Assembly (NCBI GenBank): GCA_937926545.1
Contig: CALAZW010000075.1
Coordinates: 1-24,178 of the forward strand
DNA: 24,178 nt
Source: an uncultured Helcococcus sp.
GTDB taxonomy: Bacteria > Bacillota > Clostridia > Tissierellales > Peptoniphilaceae
Direction: 5' to 3'
Numbering within the stretch: position 1 is the stretch's first letter; each line of letters starts with the position of its first letter. Under the pieces are notes generated by a model. It had not been told where the DNA came from and made no database searches. It worked only from the letters and a program-made list of their open reading frames with translations. Positions 1 through 7,167 of the stretch are shown one piece after another. A program made the position numbers and the translations under genes.

Positions 1-1333
1 AGATGAACCTACAAAGATAGAGGCATTGAGATACTATGCTAGAGATGTTCAAGTGAATGGTAGGATTGGAGAATATGAAGTCTATGTAAGTAATGACAAT
101 GCTTCCTGGGAAAAAGTAACTACTGGTAGTTGGGATACTAGTAAGGGAGGCTGGCAAATAGCTAAATTTACACCTGTAACAGCAAAATATATAAAATTAA
201 ATTCACTTACATCAGCAGGAGAAGGTGATCAAGGTAATAAGTTTGTTTCGGCGGCTGAGTTAAGAGTTAGAAAAAACATAGAAAAATTAGACCTTACTAA
301 ACTTGATATAAATATCGAAGAAAAAGTAATAGTTGAAAAAATTAAAGATGATATTAGGACAAATATTACTATAAAAGATGGAGATAAAACCTTAAAAGAA
401 CTGGTAGACTATACTTTAAGTTTTGAAAATAATAATAAAGCAGGCAAGGCTAAAGTTGTTATTGAAGGAATAGCTGGATATACAGGTAAAGTTGAAAAAG
501 AATACGAAATAATTCTAAAAGTAACTGAGCCAGAAAAGCCGGTTAAGCCAACTGAACCAGAAAAGCCAGTTAAACCAACTGAACCAGAAAAGCCAGTTAG
601 GCTGACTGAGCCAGAAAAACCAGTTAAACCAACTGAACCAGAAAAATCTATCTACACTAAATCTAGCTCTAATATTCGTGATGTAGAAACGAATGAAGTT
701 ATAGGAAAATATGAAAAAGGAAAATATATAAAGGGTGAAATTAAGGGAGATTACATTTACTTTACTTATCAAGGTAAACTAGCTAAAATGCATCTTTCTA
801 GAGTAATAGAAGCTAGTCCAGAAGAACTTTATATTAATAAAACAGTTAATATAAGAGACAACAAGGGACAAGTTTTAGGAAAGATAGATCCAGGTAAAAA
901 ACTAAAGGCCGTAAAGATAGGCAACTATTATAGATACTGGGATAATGGAGAAAAATTTGTTTGGCATACATTTGCAAGTAAAAATGGTGTCAAGGTTGGA
1001 TCCTATATAAAGGGCCAATCAAATATTAGAGATGCTAAGACAAATGAAGTTATTGGAAGTTATGGTCTAGGTAAGTATATAGGTGGGGAATTAAAAGGTA
1101 ACTATATTTACTTTAACTATAATGGAAGACTTGCTAAAGTACATGTTTCAAGAGTTTCTATTGATTCACCAAAAACATATACTGTTAGTAAAACTGTAAA
1201 CATAAGAAATAAGAAAAATGAAGTTGTAGGCCAGTTATCACCTGGTAAAGAAATAAAAGCCGTAAAGATAGGCAATTACTATAGATACTGGGATAAGGGA
1301 GAAAAGTTTATTTGGCACACATTTGTAAAATAA
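1..1333 (+). CDS. Surface protein, C-terminal part: discoidin-like, Ig-like and duplicated SH3-like domains (5' end outside window)
   Basis: The reading frame is open from the first bases (codons start at position 2), so this is the C-terminal ~443 residues of a longer protein; the TTG at 26 is internal. The order seen is: (1) the end of an F5/8 type C (discoidin/CBM32-like) domain, with YEVYVSNDNASWEKV, the pattern KYIKLNS and a closing AELRV strand; (2) an Ig-like module with the DYTLSFENNNKAGKAKV and GYTGKVEKEYEI pattern common in clostridial surface proteins; (3) four and a partial copies of EPEKPVKPT, a flexible or wall-spanning spacer; (4) two ~110-residue copies of a paired SH3-like module (SNIRD, KTVNIR, YYRYWD.GEKF.WHTF). 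There is no LPXTG and no C-terminal membrane segment, so non-covalent wall binding by the SH3-like repeats is inferred. The missing N-terminus may carry a catalytic domain such as a glycoside hydrolase or peptidase; this cannot be told from here. Confidence 0.85.
   Translation, partial: DEPTKIEALRYYARDVQVNGRIGEYEVYVSNDNASWEKVTTGSWDTSKGGWQIAKFTPVTAKYIKLNSLTSAGEGDQGNKFVSAAELRVRKNIEKLDLTKLDINIEEKVIVEKIKDDIRTNITIKDGDKTLKELVDYTLSFENNNKAGKAKVVIEGIAGYTGKVEKEYEIILKVTEPEKPVKPTEPEKPVKPTEPEKPVRLTEPEKPVKPTEPEKSIYTKSSSNIRDVETNEVIGKYEKGKYIKGEIKGDYIYFTYQGKLAKMHLSRVIEASPEELYINKTVNIRDNKGQVLGKIDPGKKLKAVKIGNYYRYWDNGEKFVWHTFASKNGVKVGSYIKGQSNIRDAKTNEVIGSYGLGKYIGGELKGNYIYFNYNGRLAKVHVSRVSIDSPKTYTVSKTVNIRNKKNEVVGQLSPGKEIKAVKIGNYYRYWDKGEKFIWHTFVK
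527..646 (+). repeat. 27-bp tandem repeat encoding EPEKPVKPT
   Basis: Four full units (527-553, 554-580, 581-607, 608-634) and a partial fifth encode the nine-residue unit EPEKPVKPT. The third unit has drifted to EPEKPVRLT. It is in frame with the surface protein and forms a proline/charge-rich linker, a type of repeat that often varies in copy number between strains. Confidence 0.9.
650..1330 (+). repeat. Internal duplication of a ~110-residue paired SH3-like module
   Basis: The segment about 650-991 is repeated at about 1001-1330. The best conserved block, 908-973 against 1259-1324, is nearly identical at DNA level and encodes AVKIGNYYRYWD followed by GEKF and WHTF in both copies. The start of each copy also matches (SNIRD, TNEVIG, YIYF, LAK.H.SRV). 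High DNA identity suggests a fairly recent duplication or gene conversion. Confidence 0.85.
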
Positions 1334-1375
1334 GAGTAATAGAACAAGCCTATTATTAGATAAATAATATAAACT

Positions 1376-1408
1376 AAAAGATCTACCAATATTTATGGTA
1401 GGTCTTTT
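1376..1408 (+). terminator. Intrinsic terminator after the surface protein gene
   Basis: A 12-bp stem (AAAAGATCTACC at 1376-1387 with GGTAGGTCTTTT at 1397-1408, one G-U pair) closes a 9-nt loop. The T-tract is part of the 3' arm. It lies 43 nt after the stop codon. Confidence 0.85.
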
Positions 1409-1420
1409 AAAATATATAAC

Positions 1421-1449
1421 TTGACAAATTAAAATTTTAATACTATTAT
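1421..1449 (+). promoter_or_regulatory. Sigma-A promoter for T-box/brnQ
   Basis: TTGACA (1421-1426), a 17-nt spacer and TATTAT (1444-1449), near consensus. Transcription would start near 1456 and include the whole T-box leader. Confidence 0.8.
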
Positions 1450-1484
1450 TTATTTAATAAGTTTTATGTTTATAAAAAGTATTA

Positions 1485-1720
1485 AAAGAAAGAGTAGTAG
1501 ATTGAATACTTTCAGAGAGTCGTCGTTTGGTGTGAGATGGCAGTTGAAGATTTATGAAAATCATCTTTTATCTTGTGGTTCTGAAGACAGTAAGAATCAT
1601 CGCTGTGGTTAGCGTTATACCAACCCGACATTGTTAGATGTTTGAGAGCTTCTTTATGAAGAAAAAAGGTGGTAACGCGGAATATTTCGTCCTTTGTCCT
1701 GATGGGCAAAGGACTTTTTT
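1485..1720 (+). ncRNA. T-box riboswitch (tRNA-sensing leader) of brnQ
   Basis: The leader carries the hallmark T-box AAGGTGGTAACGCGGA (1666-1681) and the stem I AGAGAG element near 1514. AAAGG (1665-1669) can pair with CCTTT (1691-1695) to form the antiterminator. The same CCTTT belongs to the competing terminator, whose stem GTCCTTTGTCC (1689-1699) / GGGCAAAGGAC (1704-1714) is followed by six T. A possible specifier is ATC (Ile) at 1560-1562, in TGAAAATCATC; this assignment is tentative without folding stem I. In the family, uncharged tRNA binds the specifier and the T-box bulge and allows read-through, so brnQ would be induced when its amino acid is scarce. Confidence 0.93.
1689..1720 (+). 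terminator. T-box regulated terminator
   Basis: An 11-bp stem (1689-1699 / 1704-1714, one G-U pair) with a 4-nt loop and TTTTTT at 1715-1720. It is the off-state structure of the T-box and ends about 12 nt before the brnQ ribosome binding site. Confidence 0.92.
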
Positions 1721-1741
1721 ATGTTTAAATTAGGGGGAGAA

Positions 1742-3091
1742 ATGAAAAAAACATTATCGAAGAAAGAATTTATTACAATCAGTATTATGTTATTTGGTTT
1801 ATTTTTTGGGGCAGGAAATTTAATCTTTCCTCCCATGTTAGGAAATCAGGCAGCTAGTATGACCTGGCCTAGTCTTTTATCATTTTCAATAACGGCAGTA
1901 CTATTTCCAGTACTAGGTGTAGTTGCTGTTGCAAAGACAGGGGGCTTAAGTAATTTGGCCAATAGGATTGGGCCGAAATTTTCATTGATTTATACATCAA
2001 TGATCTATTTATCAATAGGTCCAGGTCTAGGAATACCAAGAGCGGGTAGTATGCCCTTTGAAATGGCCATTAAACCTCAATTAACTGGACAAAGCCAAGA
2101 GTTACTAGCCAGATTACTCTATACCTTAATATTTTTTAGCCTTGCTTATTTAATAAGCTTAAACCCAGGAAAACTTGTGGATAGGATGGGGAAATACTTA
2201 ACACCAGCCCTATTAATCCTAATATTAGTAATGTTTTTAGGTGTTTTTGTAAACAATAATGGTCAGGTTGCAAAGCCAGTTCAAGAATATTCAGAAATGC
2301 CAAGAGTGAAAGGTTTTTTAGAAGGTTATAATACAATGGATGCTGTGTCTGCTTTAAATTTTGGTTTGGTTATTTCTTTGGCTATAAAGTCCTTTAATAT
2401 AGAAGATGAGAAAAAGGTAATAAAATATACCATAGGCACCGGAGCCTTGGCAGGTATAGTTTTATTTATAGTTTATTCCATGTTAGCCTACATAGGAAAA
2501 ACCAGCTCTCTACAAGGACAGGGAGTAGAAAATGGGGCAGTAATATTAGCAAATACAACTAGTCAATACTTTGGATCCTTTGGCTTTATTTTATTAATTT
2601 TAATATTTAGTCTGGCTTGTTTAACCACATGCGTAGGCTTACTTACAAGTGGTAGTAGTTATTTTGAAGGCTTGAGTAAAAACAAGATCTCATATAAAAA
2701 ATGGTTGAGAATATGGACACTATTTTCATTTATAGTAGCCAACTTTGGTTTGAATTTAATATTAAAAATTTCTGTTCCAATATTAACAGCAATATATCCC
2801 ATATCTTTAATATTAATAATTATGGCCTTAAGCCAAAATATATTTAACTTTAATAGGTTGGTTTATAGAGCGACTACAGTAGTTACAGTTTTCATATCTG
2901 TTGTGGGAGCCTTGGAAGCCGCAAAGATTAATATACCCTTGATAACTAACTTAATAGCTAGACTGCCTTTTGCAAACTTAGGCTTAGCTTGGTTATTACC
3001 AAGTATGGCAGTTTTAATTGGGCTTACCCTGGTAACAAATGTGTCCAAAACTTCCTTGGAAGTTAGTGAAGTTAGTTTGGAAAATAATTAG
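1742..3091 (+). CDS. brnQ: Branched-chain amino acid carrier protein (BrnQ family)
   Basis: A polytopic membrane protein of 449 residues, the usual BrnQ length. The N-terminal GAGNLIFPPMLGNQAA is the family signature, followed by about 12 hydrophobic segments. The family imports Leu, Ile and Val by cation symport at the cytoplasmic membrane. I chose ATG 1742 because AGGGGGAG (1732-1739) sits just before it; the in-frame ATG at 1721 directly follows the terminator T-tract and has no ribosome binding site. The T-box leader upstream supports the substrate assignment. The gene is monocistronic and ends in a terminator shared with the convergent nuclease gene. Substrate preference among the three amino acids cannot be read from the sequence. 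Confidence 0.93.
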   Translation: MKKTLSKKEFITISIMLFGLFFGAGNLIFPPMLGNQAASMTWPSLLSFSITAVLFPVLGVVAVAKTGGLSNLANRIGPKFSLIYTSMIYLSIGPGLGIPRAGSMPFEMAIKPQLTGQSQELLARLLYTLIFFSLAYLISLNPGKLVDRMGKYLTPALLILILVMFLGVFVNNNGQVAKPVQEYSEMPRVKGFLEGYNTMDAVSALNFGLVISLAIKSFNIEDEKKVIKYTIGTGALAGIVLFIVYSMLAYIGKTSSLQGQGVENGAVILANTTSQYFGSFGFILLILIFSLACLTTCVGLLTSGSSYFEGLSKNKISYKKWLRIWTLFSFIVANFGLNLILKISVPILTAIYPISLILIIMALSQNIFNFNRLVYRATTVVTVFISVVGALEAAKINIPLITNLIARLPFANLGLAWLLPSMAVLIGLTLVTNVSKTSLEVSEVSLENN

Positions 3092-3099
3092 GCAAATAA

Positions 3100-3124
3100 A
3101 AATAAGCGTGTTTTACGCTTATTT
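3100..3124. terminator. Bidirectional terminator between brnQ and the nuclease gene
   Basis: AAATAAGCG (3100-3108) and CGCTTATTT (3116-3124) form a 9-bp stem with a 7-nt loop. On the + strand it runs into TTTTTTT; on the - strand into TTTTTATTT. It therefore serves both convergent genes and overlaps the last codons of the nuclease gene. Confidence 0.8.
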
Positions 3125-3823
3125 TTTTGGCTTACATATGCTACAAGGTTCATAATTATTATCCATAGCTTCCTTGTAGGTTTTTAAATATACCCTATTG
3201 GCTTTTTTAGTGTTTTTAACACTATTACAATCAGGGTAGTGGAATTTTTTAGTATTGATGTTTCCTATATATTTACCAGTTTTATTGTCTAGAGGATCAG
3301 GCTTAGGACTTGTTTCAAAGTCATTATTAGACCAAAAACCCTTATTATTGGCCTGGGCCTTTTTCTCAATTTTGGTAAACTCATCGACATACTTCACATT
3401 GGGAGGAAAGGTTGCCAATCTTGCATAGCCCTCTTCCAATAAATGTTTATTTACCATCATGTCATCCAGATAAACATAGGCTAAGACTCTACCATAACGA
3501 TCCCTTTCTTGGGTATCATATTCCAAGGTTACATACTTTCCTTCCAGTAGATTCTTCACATAGTCTGAAGCAATCTTGCCTTCTTTAGTATTCTTATCCT
3601 TTTGGGGATGAACGGATTCAGGAGTGTCAACTCCAATAATTCTTACTTTTTCTTCCTTGCCATCAATCTTGACCATATAGGTGTCACCATCGACTACCCT
3701 AGTAACTAAATGAGAATTTGGATCTTTTTTTCCAGGTTCTATAAAGTCCTTGCCGAAAATAGCACCCACTATCAATAGAATGATAACTGATAAAATACTT
3801 CCTTTTTTATTTGTTTTTTTCAT
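3119..3823 (-). CDS. Membrane-anchored or secreted thermonuclease (SNase-like) with C-terminal Cys/His domain
   Basis: A 234-residue protein related to staphylococcal nuclease. Residues 9-24 are a hydrophobic segment after a lysine-rich start, so it is a signal anchor or signal peptide with no lipobox. The SNase fold spans about 37-166: DGDT (45-48), R61, D66-T67-P68-E69 and RYGR (109-112), which match staphylococcal D21, R35, D40/E43 and R87; the catalytic set looks intact. Residues 184-232 form a second small domain with H195, C199, C227 and C230 (FHYPDC, then PCSIC), a likely metal-binding module often fused to Gram-positive nucleases. The start at 3823 is supported by GTGAGGTAA. The family degrades DNA and RNA using Ca2+; roles in nutrition or DNA uptake/biofilm are inference. 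Confidence 0.88.
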   Translation of the reverse strand: MKKTNKKGSILSVIILLIVGAIFGKDFIEPGKKDPNSHLVTRVVDGDTYMVKIDGKEEKVRIIGVDTPESVHPQKDKNTKEGKIASDYVKNLLEGKYVTLEYDTQERDRYGRVLAYVYLDDMMVNKHLLEEGYARLATFPPNVKYVDEFTKIEKKAQANNKGFWSNNDFETSPKPDPLDNKTGKYIGNINTKKFHYPDCNSVKNTKKANRVYLKTYKEAMDNNYEPCSICKPKK

Positions 3824-3842
3824 AATTACCTCACAATATTCT

Positions 3843-3870
3843 ATTATACCTATAATAGTAGATTAAATAA
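3843..3870 (-). promoter_or_regulatory. Possible promoter of the nuclease gene
   Basis: On the minus strand TATAAT (3848-3843) lies about 20 nt before the start codon, with only a weak -35 (TTATTT, 3870-3865, spacing 16). The -10 is perfect; the -35 is not convincing. Confidence 0.4.
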
Positions 3871-3948
3871 AGTCTCATATTCTAAGCCGGATAATAAGTG
3901 GGTATATAAGAGATATAAAAGAAGATTAAAAATTTATTAAAATAAAGA

Positions 3949-3978
3949 TTAGATGGTCTAGCCCACATAAGATATACT
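3949..3978 (+). promoter_or_regulatory. Possible promoter of the carboxylesterase operon
   Basis: TATACT (3973-3978) with a poor -35 TTAGAT (3949-3954, spacing 18). The divergent intergenic region 3824-4029 shows no other convincing element and no strong hairpin. Confidence 0.35.
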
Positions 3979-4029
3979 AAAGGTAGGAAAGAACTTATAG
4001 AAAATATAACTTAAATGAGAGGTAATAAA

Positions 4030-5523
4030 ATGATTGATATATCTGACTATATGGAAATATTTAAAGATAGTGTTAAGGAATACATATTAAAAACAGAAGA
4101 CACAACCTTTGTTGGAAATAAGATAAATAATAGTATTAGCTTTTTTGGTATACCCTATGCTGATGTGGACCATAGATTTGCAAGTCCTAAGAAAAAACAA
4201 TTATCCAGTATAGTCTATGCTAGAGAAAAAGAAAATGTCTGCCCTCAAAGGGGGCAAAAAGACCAACACCAATCCTATAGATGCCAATTTCTAAATATAT
4301 GGACCAAGGAAAAAAACAAGAAAAAGCCAGTTTTATTCTTTGTCCATGGTGGATCTTTTATGAATGGGTCAGGCAATATGATCCATTATGATGGAATGAA
4401 TATAGTAAACAATATGGATGTGGTTTTTGTAAATATTAACTATAGGATAGGTCCTTTAGGCTTTATGAACTTTGATAACTACATAGAGGACTTTAATTAT
4501 AATTGTGGTATAGAAGATGTTATTATGGCCTTGGAATGGGTCTATGAGAACATTGAAAACTTTGGAGGAGACAAGGAAAATATTACCATCTATGGAGGAT
4601 CAAGCGGAGGTAGCATCTGTTCTGTTCTGCCAACCATAGACAAGGCTAAACCCTATATATCCAAGGTAATCTTATCAGGCGCCATACCAGCAGCTTTTTG
4701 GGATTTGGAAAAAAGTAGAGAAATTACAAGAAACTTTGTTGCCTATGTGGCTGATAAATATAAACAAAACTTATTTTATTTATCAGATGAGAAGATGGCT
4801 GAATATGCCTATGAGTATATTCTAAACAATGACTATGGAGTAAGCACCTTTGCTCCAACTATAGATGGGACTTTAATCAAAGACTTTCCCATAAGCTCAG
4901 TCCACAAAAAAGACCTTAATAAGATTCCTTTCTTAATAGGTTCTACAGGCGATGAGATGAGTATCTTAAGTCATAAAATAATTATGAAACAATGGGGAAT
5001 GGACCGCTATATTGACAAGAGTACCCAGGGAGAGGATCCTCTTTTATTTCTTCAACTGGATAAGTTATATGAGCAGATATATGAAAAAAATAATGCAACT
5101 CAAAAGTATTCAGATATGATCATTAGATTTAACCTTTCCTGGTATGCAGAAGAACTAATAGACTATACAGATGTTTATTTATATAGGTTTGACTACAAGG
5201 CTATGATTCCTAGTTTAATAGGACTTGATGCCTACCATTCAACAGATGTTACCTGTCTTTTTAGTAACTATAATGAGGGAAATACTAGGATGATGGATAT
5301 AATACCTATGGATAAGGAAAACTTAAAATATATCAATCACATTGTCAGTAAGGATGTAAAAAAATTCCTTTATAGTGGTAAGACCAATTGGAATAAGGCT
5401 GATAAGGATAGCCTTAGAGCCAAGGTCTATAATGTAAATATGGATTTTGATGAGTTTATGCCTAGGGAAATTAGAAAGTTGTGGAAGAAAACCAACTTTT
5501 ATAAGGATTATTTTAAGGAGTAG
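4030..5523 (+). CDS. Type B carboxylesterase (alpha/beta hydrolase, COesterase family)
   Basis: A 497-residue cytoplasmic enzyme with no signal peptide. Family landmarks in order: GIPYADVDHRFASP (40-53), VCPQ (70-73), the oxyanion loop HGGSFMNGS (106-114), NYRIGPLGF (137-145), IENFGGDKENITIYGGSSGG (175-194) with nucleophile S191 in G-X-S-X-G, probable acid E309 in TGDEM, and catalytic H403 in YHSTDVTCLF. The nucleophile elbow is GGSSG rather than the commoner GESAG. The family hydrolyses carboxylic esters; the substrate is unknown. ATG 4030 is preferred because GAGAGGT (4017-4023) precedes it, while the in-frame ATG at 4015 has no ribosome binding site. It is followed after 2 nt by the PlsY-like gene, suggesting a two-gene operon and perhaps a lipid- or acyl-linked role (inference). 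Confidence 0.87.
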   Translation: MIDISDYMEIFKDSVKEYILKTEDTTFVGNKINNSISFFGIPYADVDHRFASPKKKQLSSIVYAREKENVCPQRGQKDQHQSYRCQFLNIWTKEKNKKKPVLFFVHGGSFMNGSGNMIHYDGMNIVNNMDVVFVNINYRIGPLGFMNFDNYIEDFNYNCGIEDVIMALEWVYENIENFGGDKENITIYGGSSGGSICSVLPTIDKAKPYISKVILSGAIPAAFWDLEKSREITRNFVAYVADKYKQNLFYLSDEKMAEYAYEYILNNDYGVSTFAPTIDGTLIKDFPISSVHKKDLNKIPFLIGSTGDEMSILSHKIIMKQWGMDRYIDKSTQGEDPLLFLQLDKLYEQIYEKNNATQKYSDMIIRFNLSWYAEELIDYTDVYLYRFDYKAMIPSLIGLDAYHSTDVTCLFSNYNEGNTRMMDIIPMDKENLKYINHIVSKDVKKFLYSGKTNWNKADKDSLRAKVYNVNMDFDEFMPREIRKLWKKTNFYKDYFKE

Positions 5524-5525
5524 AC

Positions 5526-6143
5526 ATGAAATATATAATTATATTTATTTTATCCTATATGATAGGAAGCATTATGAATGCCTATATAATAGGGAAAATT
5601 TTCTATGATAAAGATATTAGAAAAATTGGAACCAAGAATGCAGGAACCGCCAACTCAGTTAGACAGCTGGGGACCTTAGCAGGCGCAATGGTCATGGTTC
5701 TGGATATAGTTAAAGGCTTTATAGCCTCTTATCTGGGCTATAGATATGTGGGTCAAATGGGGGCTGAAATTGCCCTCTTAGGTGTTTTGTTAGGTCATAA
5801 CTATCCTCTCTTTCTAAAGGGAAGAGGAGGCAAGGGAATAGCAGCTGTTGCAGGAGCCATGTTGGTCCTATCTTGGCAGTCTGTCTTTACCTATCTTCTA
5901 GTCTTTTTTATAAGTCTAATTATTTCTAAGATTGTGACACTATCAGCCATAGTAGGATTTGTTTTTTCACCACTTATTGTCTACTATTGGACTAAAAACC
6001 TAGAGTTGGTATTTTTTGTCACTATCATGTCCCTACAAGTTATTTATATGCATAAACACAATATTGTCGCCATAAAAAACAAGCAAGAAGTTAAATTTAA
6101 TATTGTTGACTATATCAAGCTTTTATTTACTAAGGAAAGATAG
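5526..6143 (+). CDS. plsY: PlsY-family glycerol-3-phosphate acyltransferase (possibly a paralog)
   Basis: A 205-residue membrane protein with about five hydrophobic segments. The three PlsY motifs are recognisable: GSIMNAYIIGK (14-24; usually GSIPxGYLIGK), GTKNAGTANSVRQLG (35-49, the phosphate-binding GxxNxGxxNxxR pattern) and GHNYPLFLKGRGGKGIA (90-106). PlsY transfers acyl from acyl-phosphate to glycerol-3-phosphate, the first step of phospholipid synthesis. Motif 1 has M in place of the usual P and motif 3 has GRGGKG, so this may be a diverged second copy rather than the housekeeping enzyme. The ATG follows the esterase stop by 2 nt, with AAGGAG at the end of that gene as ribosome binding site. 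A terminator follows. Confidence 0.82.
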   Translation: MKYIIIFILSYMIGSIMNAYIIGKIFYDKDIRKIGTKNAGTANSVRQLGTLAGAMVMVLDIVKGFIASYLGYRYVGQMGAEIALLGVLLGHNYPLFLKGRGGKGIAAVAGAMLVLSWQSVFTYLLVFFISLIISKIVTLSAIVGFVFSPLIVYYWTKNLELVFFVTIMSLQVIYMHKHNIVAIKNKQEVKFNIVDYIKLLFTKER

Positions 6144-6148
6144 TTGAG

Positions 6149-6202
6149 GACTAATAATTATTTGTTTTTCATAAAATAGATAGTTATTAGTCATTTTTTT
6201 TT
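6149..6202 (+). terminator. Intrinsic terminator after plsY
   Basis: A 12-bp stem (GACTAATAATTA 6149-6160 with TAGTTATTAGTC 6181-6192, one G-U pair), a 20-nt loop, and nine T at 6194-6202. Confidence 0.82.
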
Positions 6203-6210
6203 GCTATAAT
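6202..6210 (+). promoter_or_regulatory. Extended -10 promoter of the AIM24-family gene
   Basis: TGCTATAAT (6202-6210) is a perfect extended -10 (TGnTATAAT). No good -35 is visible, as expected for this class. It directly abuts the preceding terminator and lies 30 nt before the start codon. Confidence 0.65.
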
Positions 6211-6239
6211 TATATATATAAACAAAAAGGAGAATAGCT

Positions 6240-6917
6240 ATGAAATATGAAATTTTAGGAGAAACCTTACCAGTAGTAGTTTGTGAATTAGAAGAAGGAG
6301 AAAGCCTATATTCAGAGGCTGGTGCCATGAGTTGGATGAGTCCTAGTATGAAAATGCAAACTACTTCCAAGGGAGGAATAGGTAAGGCCTTTGGAAGAAT
6401 GTTTTCAGGTGAGTCCATGTTTTTAAACAAATATACTGCCCTGCAGTCAGGAAAAATTGCCTTTGCATCCTCTATGCCAGGATCCATAAAAAAAGTCGAC
6501 ATTAGTCCAGGTAATGAGAAAATAATTCAAAAAAGAGCTTTTTTAGCATCGACAGAAGATGTTGAAAATTCTATTTATTTCAATAAAAATCTTAAAACAG
6601 GATTTTTTGGAGGTGAAGGTTTCATCATGCAAAAACTATCAGGTCAGGGTATGGCCTTTATTGAGATTGATGGATCAGTTATAGAGTATGACTTAGCCCA
6701 TGGTGAAGAGCTTCTAGTTGACAATGGTTATATAGCTATGATGGATGCCACCTGTTCCTTTGATGTGGTGACTATAAGTGGAGCAAAAAACATATTTTTT
6801 GGAGGAGAGGGACTTTTCCTAGCCAAGGTAACAGGTCCTGGTAAAATAATGCTTCAAACCATGCCTATCTACGAATTAGCAGGAAGAATTTTACCATATA
6901 TTTCCAATAAAAATTAA
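6240..6917 (+). CDS. AIM24 / TIGR00266 family protein
   Basis: A 225-residue soluble protein matching the AIM24 (DUF124) family: EGESLYSEAGAMSWMSPSMK near the N-terminus, then GIGKAFGRMFSGESMFLN, FFGGEGF and a closing FFGGEGLFLAKVTGPG, GKIMLQTMP. The repeated beta-rich GGEG pattern and the length are typical of bacterial members. Biochemical function is not established for the bacterial family; yeast Aim24 is mitochondrial. AAAGGAG before ATG 6240 supports the start. It has its own extended -10 promoter and is followed by the rib promoter, so it is probably monocistronic. No clear terminator of its own is visible before the rib promoter. Confidence 0.85.
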   Translation: MKYEILGETLPVVVCELEEGESLYSEAGAMSWMSPSMKMQTTSKGGIGKAFGRMFSGESMFLNKYTALQSGKIAFASSMPGSIKKVDISPGNEKIIQKRAFLASTEDVENSIYFNKNLKTGFFGGEGFIMQKLSGQGMAFIEIDGSVIEYDLAHGEELLVDNGYIAMMDATCSFDVVTISGAKNIFFGGEGLFLAKVTGPGKIMLQTMPIYELAGRILPYISNKN

Positions 6918-6934
6918 TAATTATGCTAAAATAC

Positions 6935-6963
6935 TTGACAATAAACTAAAGCTAGTTTATTAT
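6935..6963 (+). promoter_or_regulatory. Sigma-A promoter of the riboflavin operon
   Basis: TTGACA (6935-6940), 17-nt spacer, TATTAT (6958-6963): the same layout as the brnQ promoter. Start expected near 6970, just before the riboswitch. Confidence 0.8.
6940..6961. repeat. Perfect 9-bp inverted repeat inside the rib promoter (possible operator)
   Basis: AATAAACTA (6940-6948) and TAGTTTATT (6953-6961) are perfect inverted repeats around AAGC, filling the space between -35 and -10. The position suits a repressor site. A weak terminator for the preceding gene is the alternative; there is no clean T-tract after it. Confidence 0.5.
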
Positions 6964-6986
6964 TAAATTAACAATTAAAGAATTTA

Positions 6987-7091
6987 ACTTCAGGGTCAGG
7001 TGCAATTCCTAACCGGCGGTTATAGTCCGCGAGCCTTTGGGCAGACTTGGTGTAACTCCAAGACCGACAGTAAAGTCTGGATGAAAGAAGT
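6987..7091 (+). ncRNA. FMN riboswitch (RFN element)
   Basis: The conserved RFN core is present in order: AGGGTCAGGTGCAATTCCT, AACCGGCGGTTATAGTCCGC, GCAGACTTGGTG, TAACTCCAAGACCGACAG and TAAAGTCTGGATGAAAGAAG. P1 closes by ACTTC (6987-6991) with GAAGT (7087-7091). It senses FMN and shuts down riboflavin synthesis genes when FMN is abundant. With the terminator at 7127-7152 it acts by transcription termination. Confidence 0.97.
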
Positions 7092-7126
7092 GTTTTTTTT
7101 ATGCTCATTTTTTGCATACTTATTTT

Positions 7127-7152
7127 AGAACCCTGAGAAGGGTTCTTTTTTT
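7127..7152 (+). terminator. FMN-controlled terminator before ribD
   Basis: AGAACCC (7127-7133) and GGGTTCT (7140-7146) form a perfect stem with loop TGAGAA, followed by a T-run to 7152. ACCCTGA (7130-7136) in its 5' arm is complementary to TCAGGGT (6990-6996) at the aptamer's 5' edge, a possible antiterminator pairing when FMN is absent. Confidence 0.9.
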
Positions 7153-7167
7153 GTGAAAGGAGCTGAA

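Noticed and set aside
527..646. Short tandem repeats as a CRISPR-like array
   Set aside because: Units are contiguous without spacers and encode an in-frame peptide repeat.
515..772. Minus-strand open frame rich in Phe and Trp
   Set aside because: It is the antisense shadow of the PEKPVKPT repeat; it has no ribosome binding site and a low-complexity sequence.
1300..1333. Sortase anchor at the end of the surface protein
   Set aside because: No LPXTG-like motif, hydrophobic segment or basic tail; the protein ends in an SH3-like repeat.
1654..1836. Small minus-strand open frames over the T-box and the brnQ start
   Set aside because: Antisense to a well supported riboswitch and gene; no start signals.
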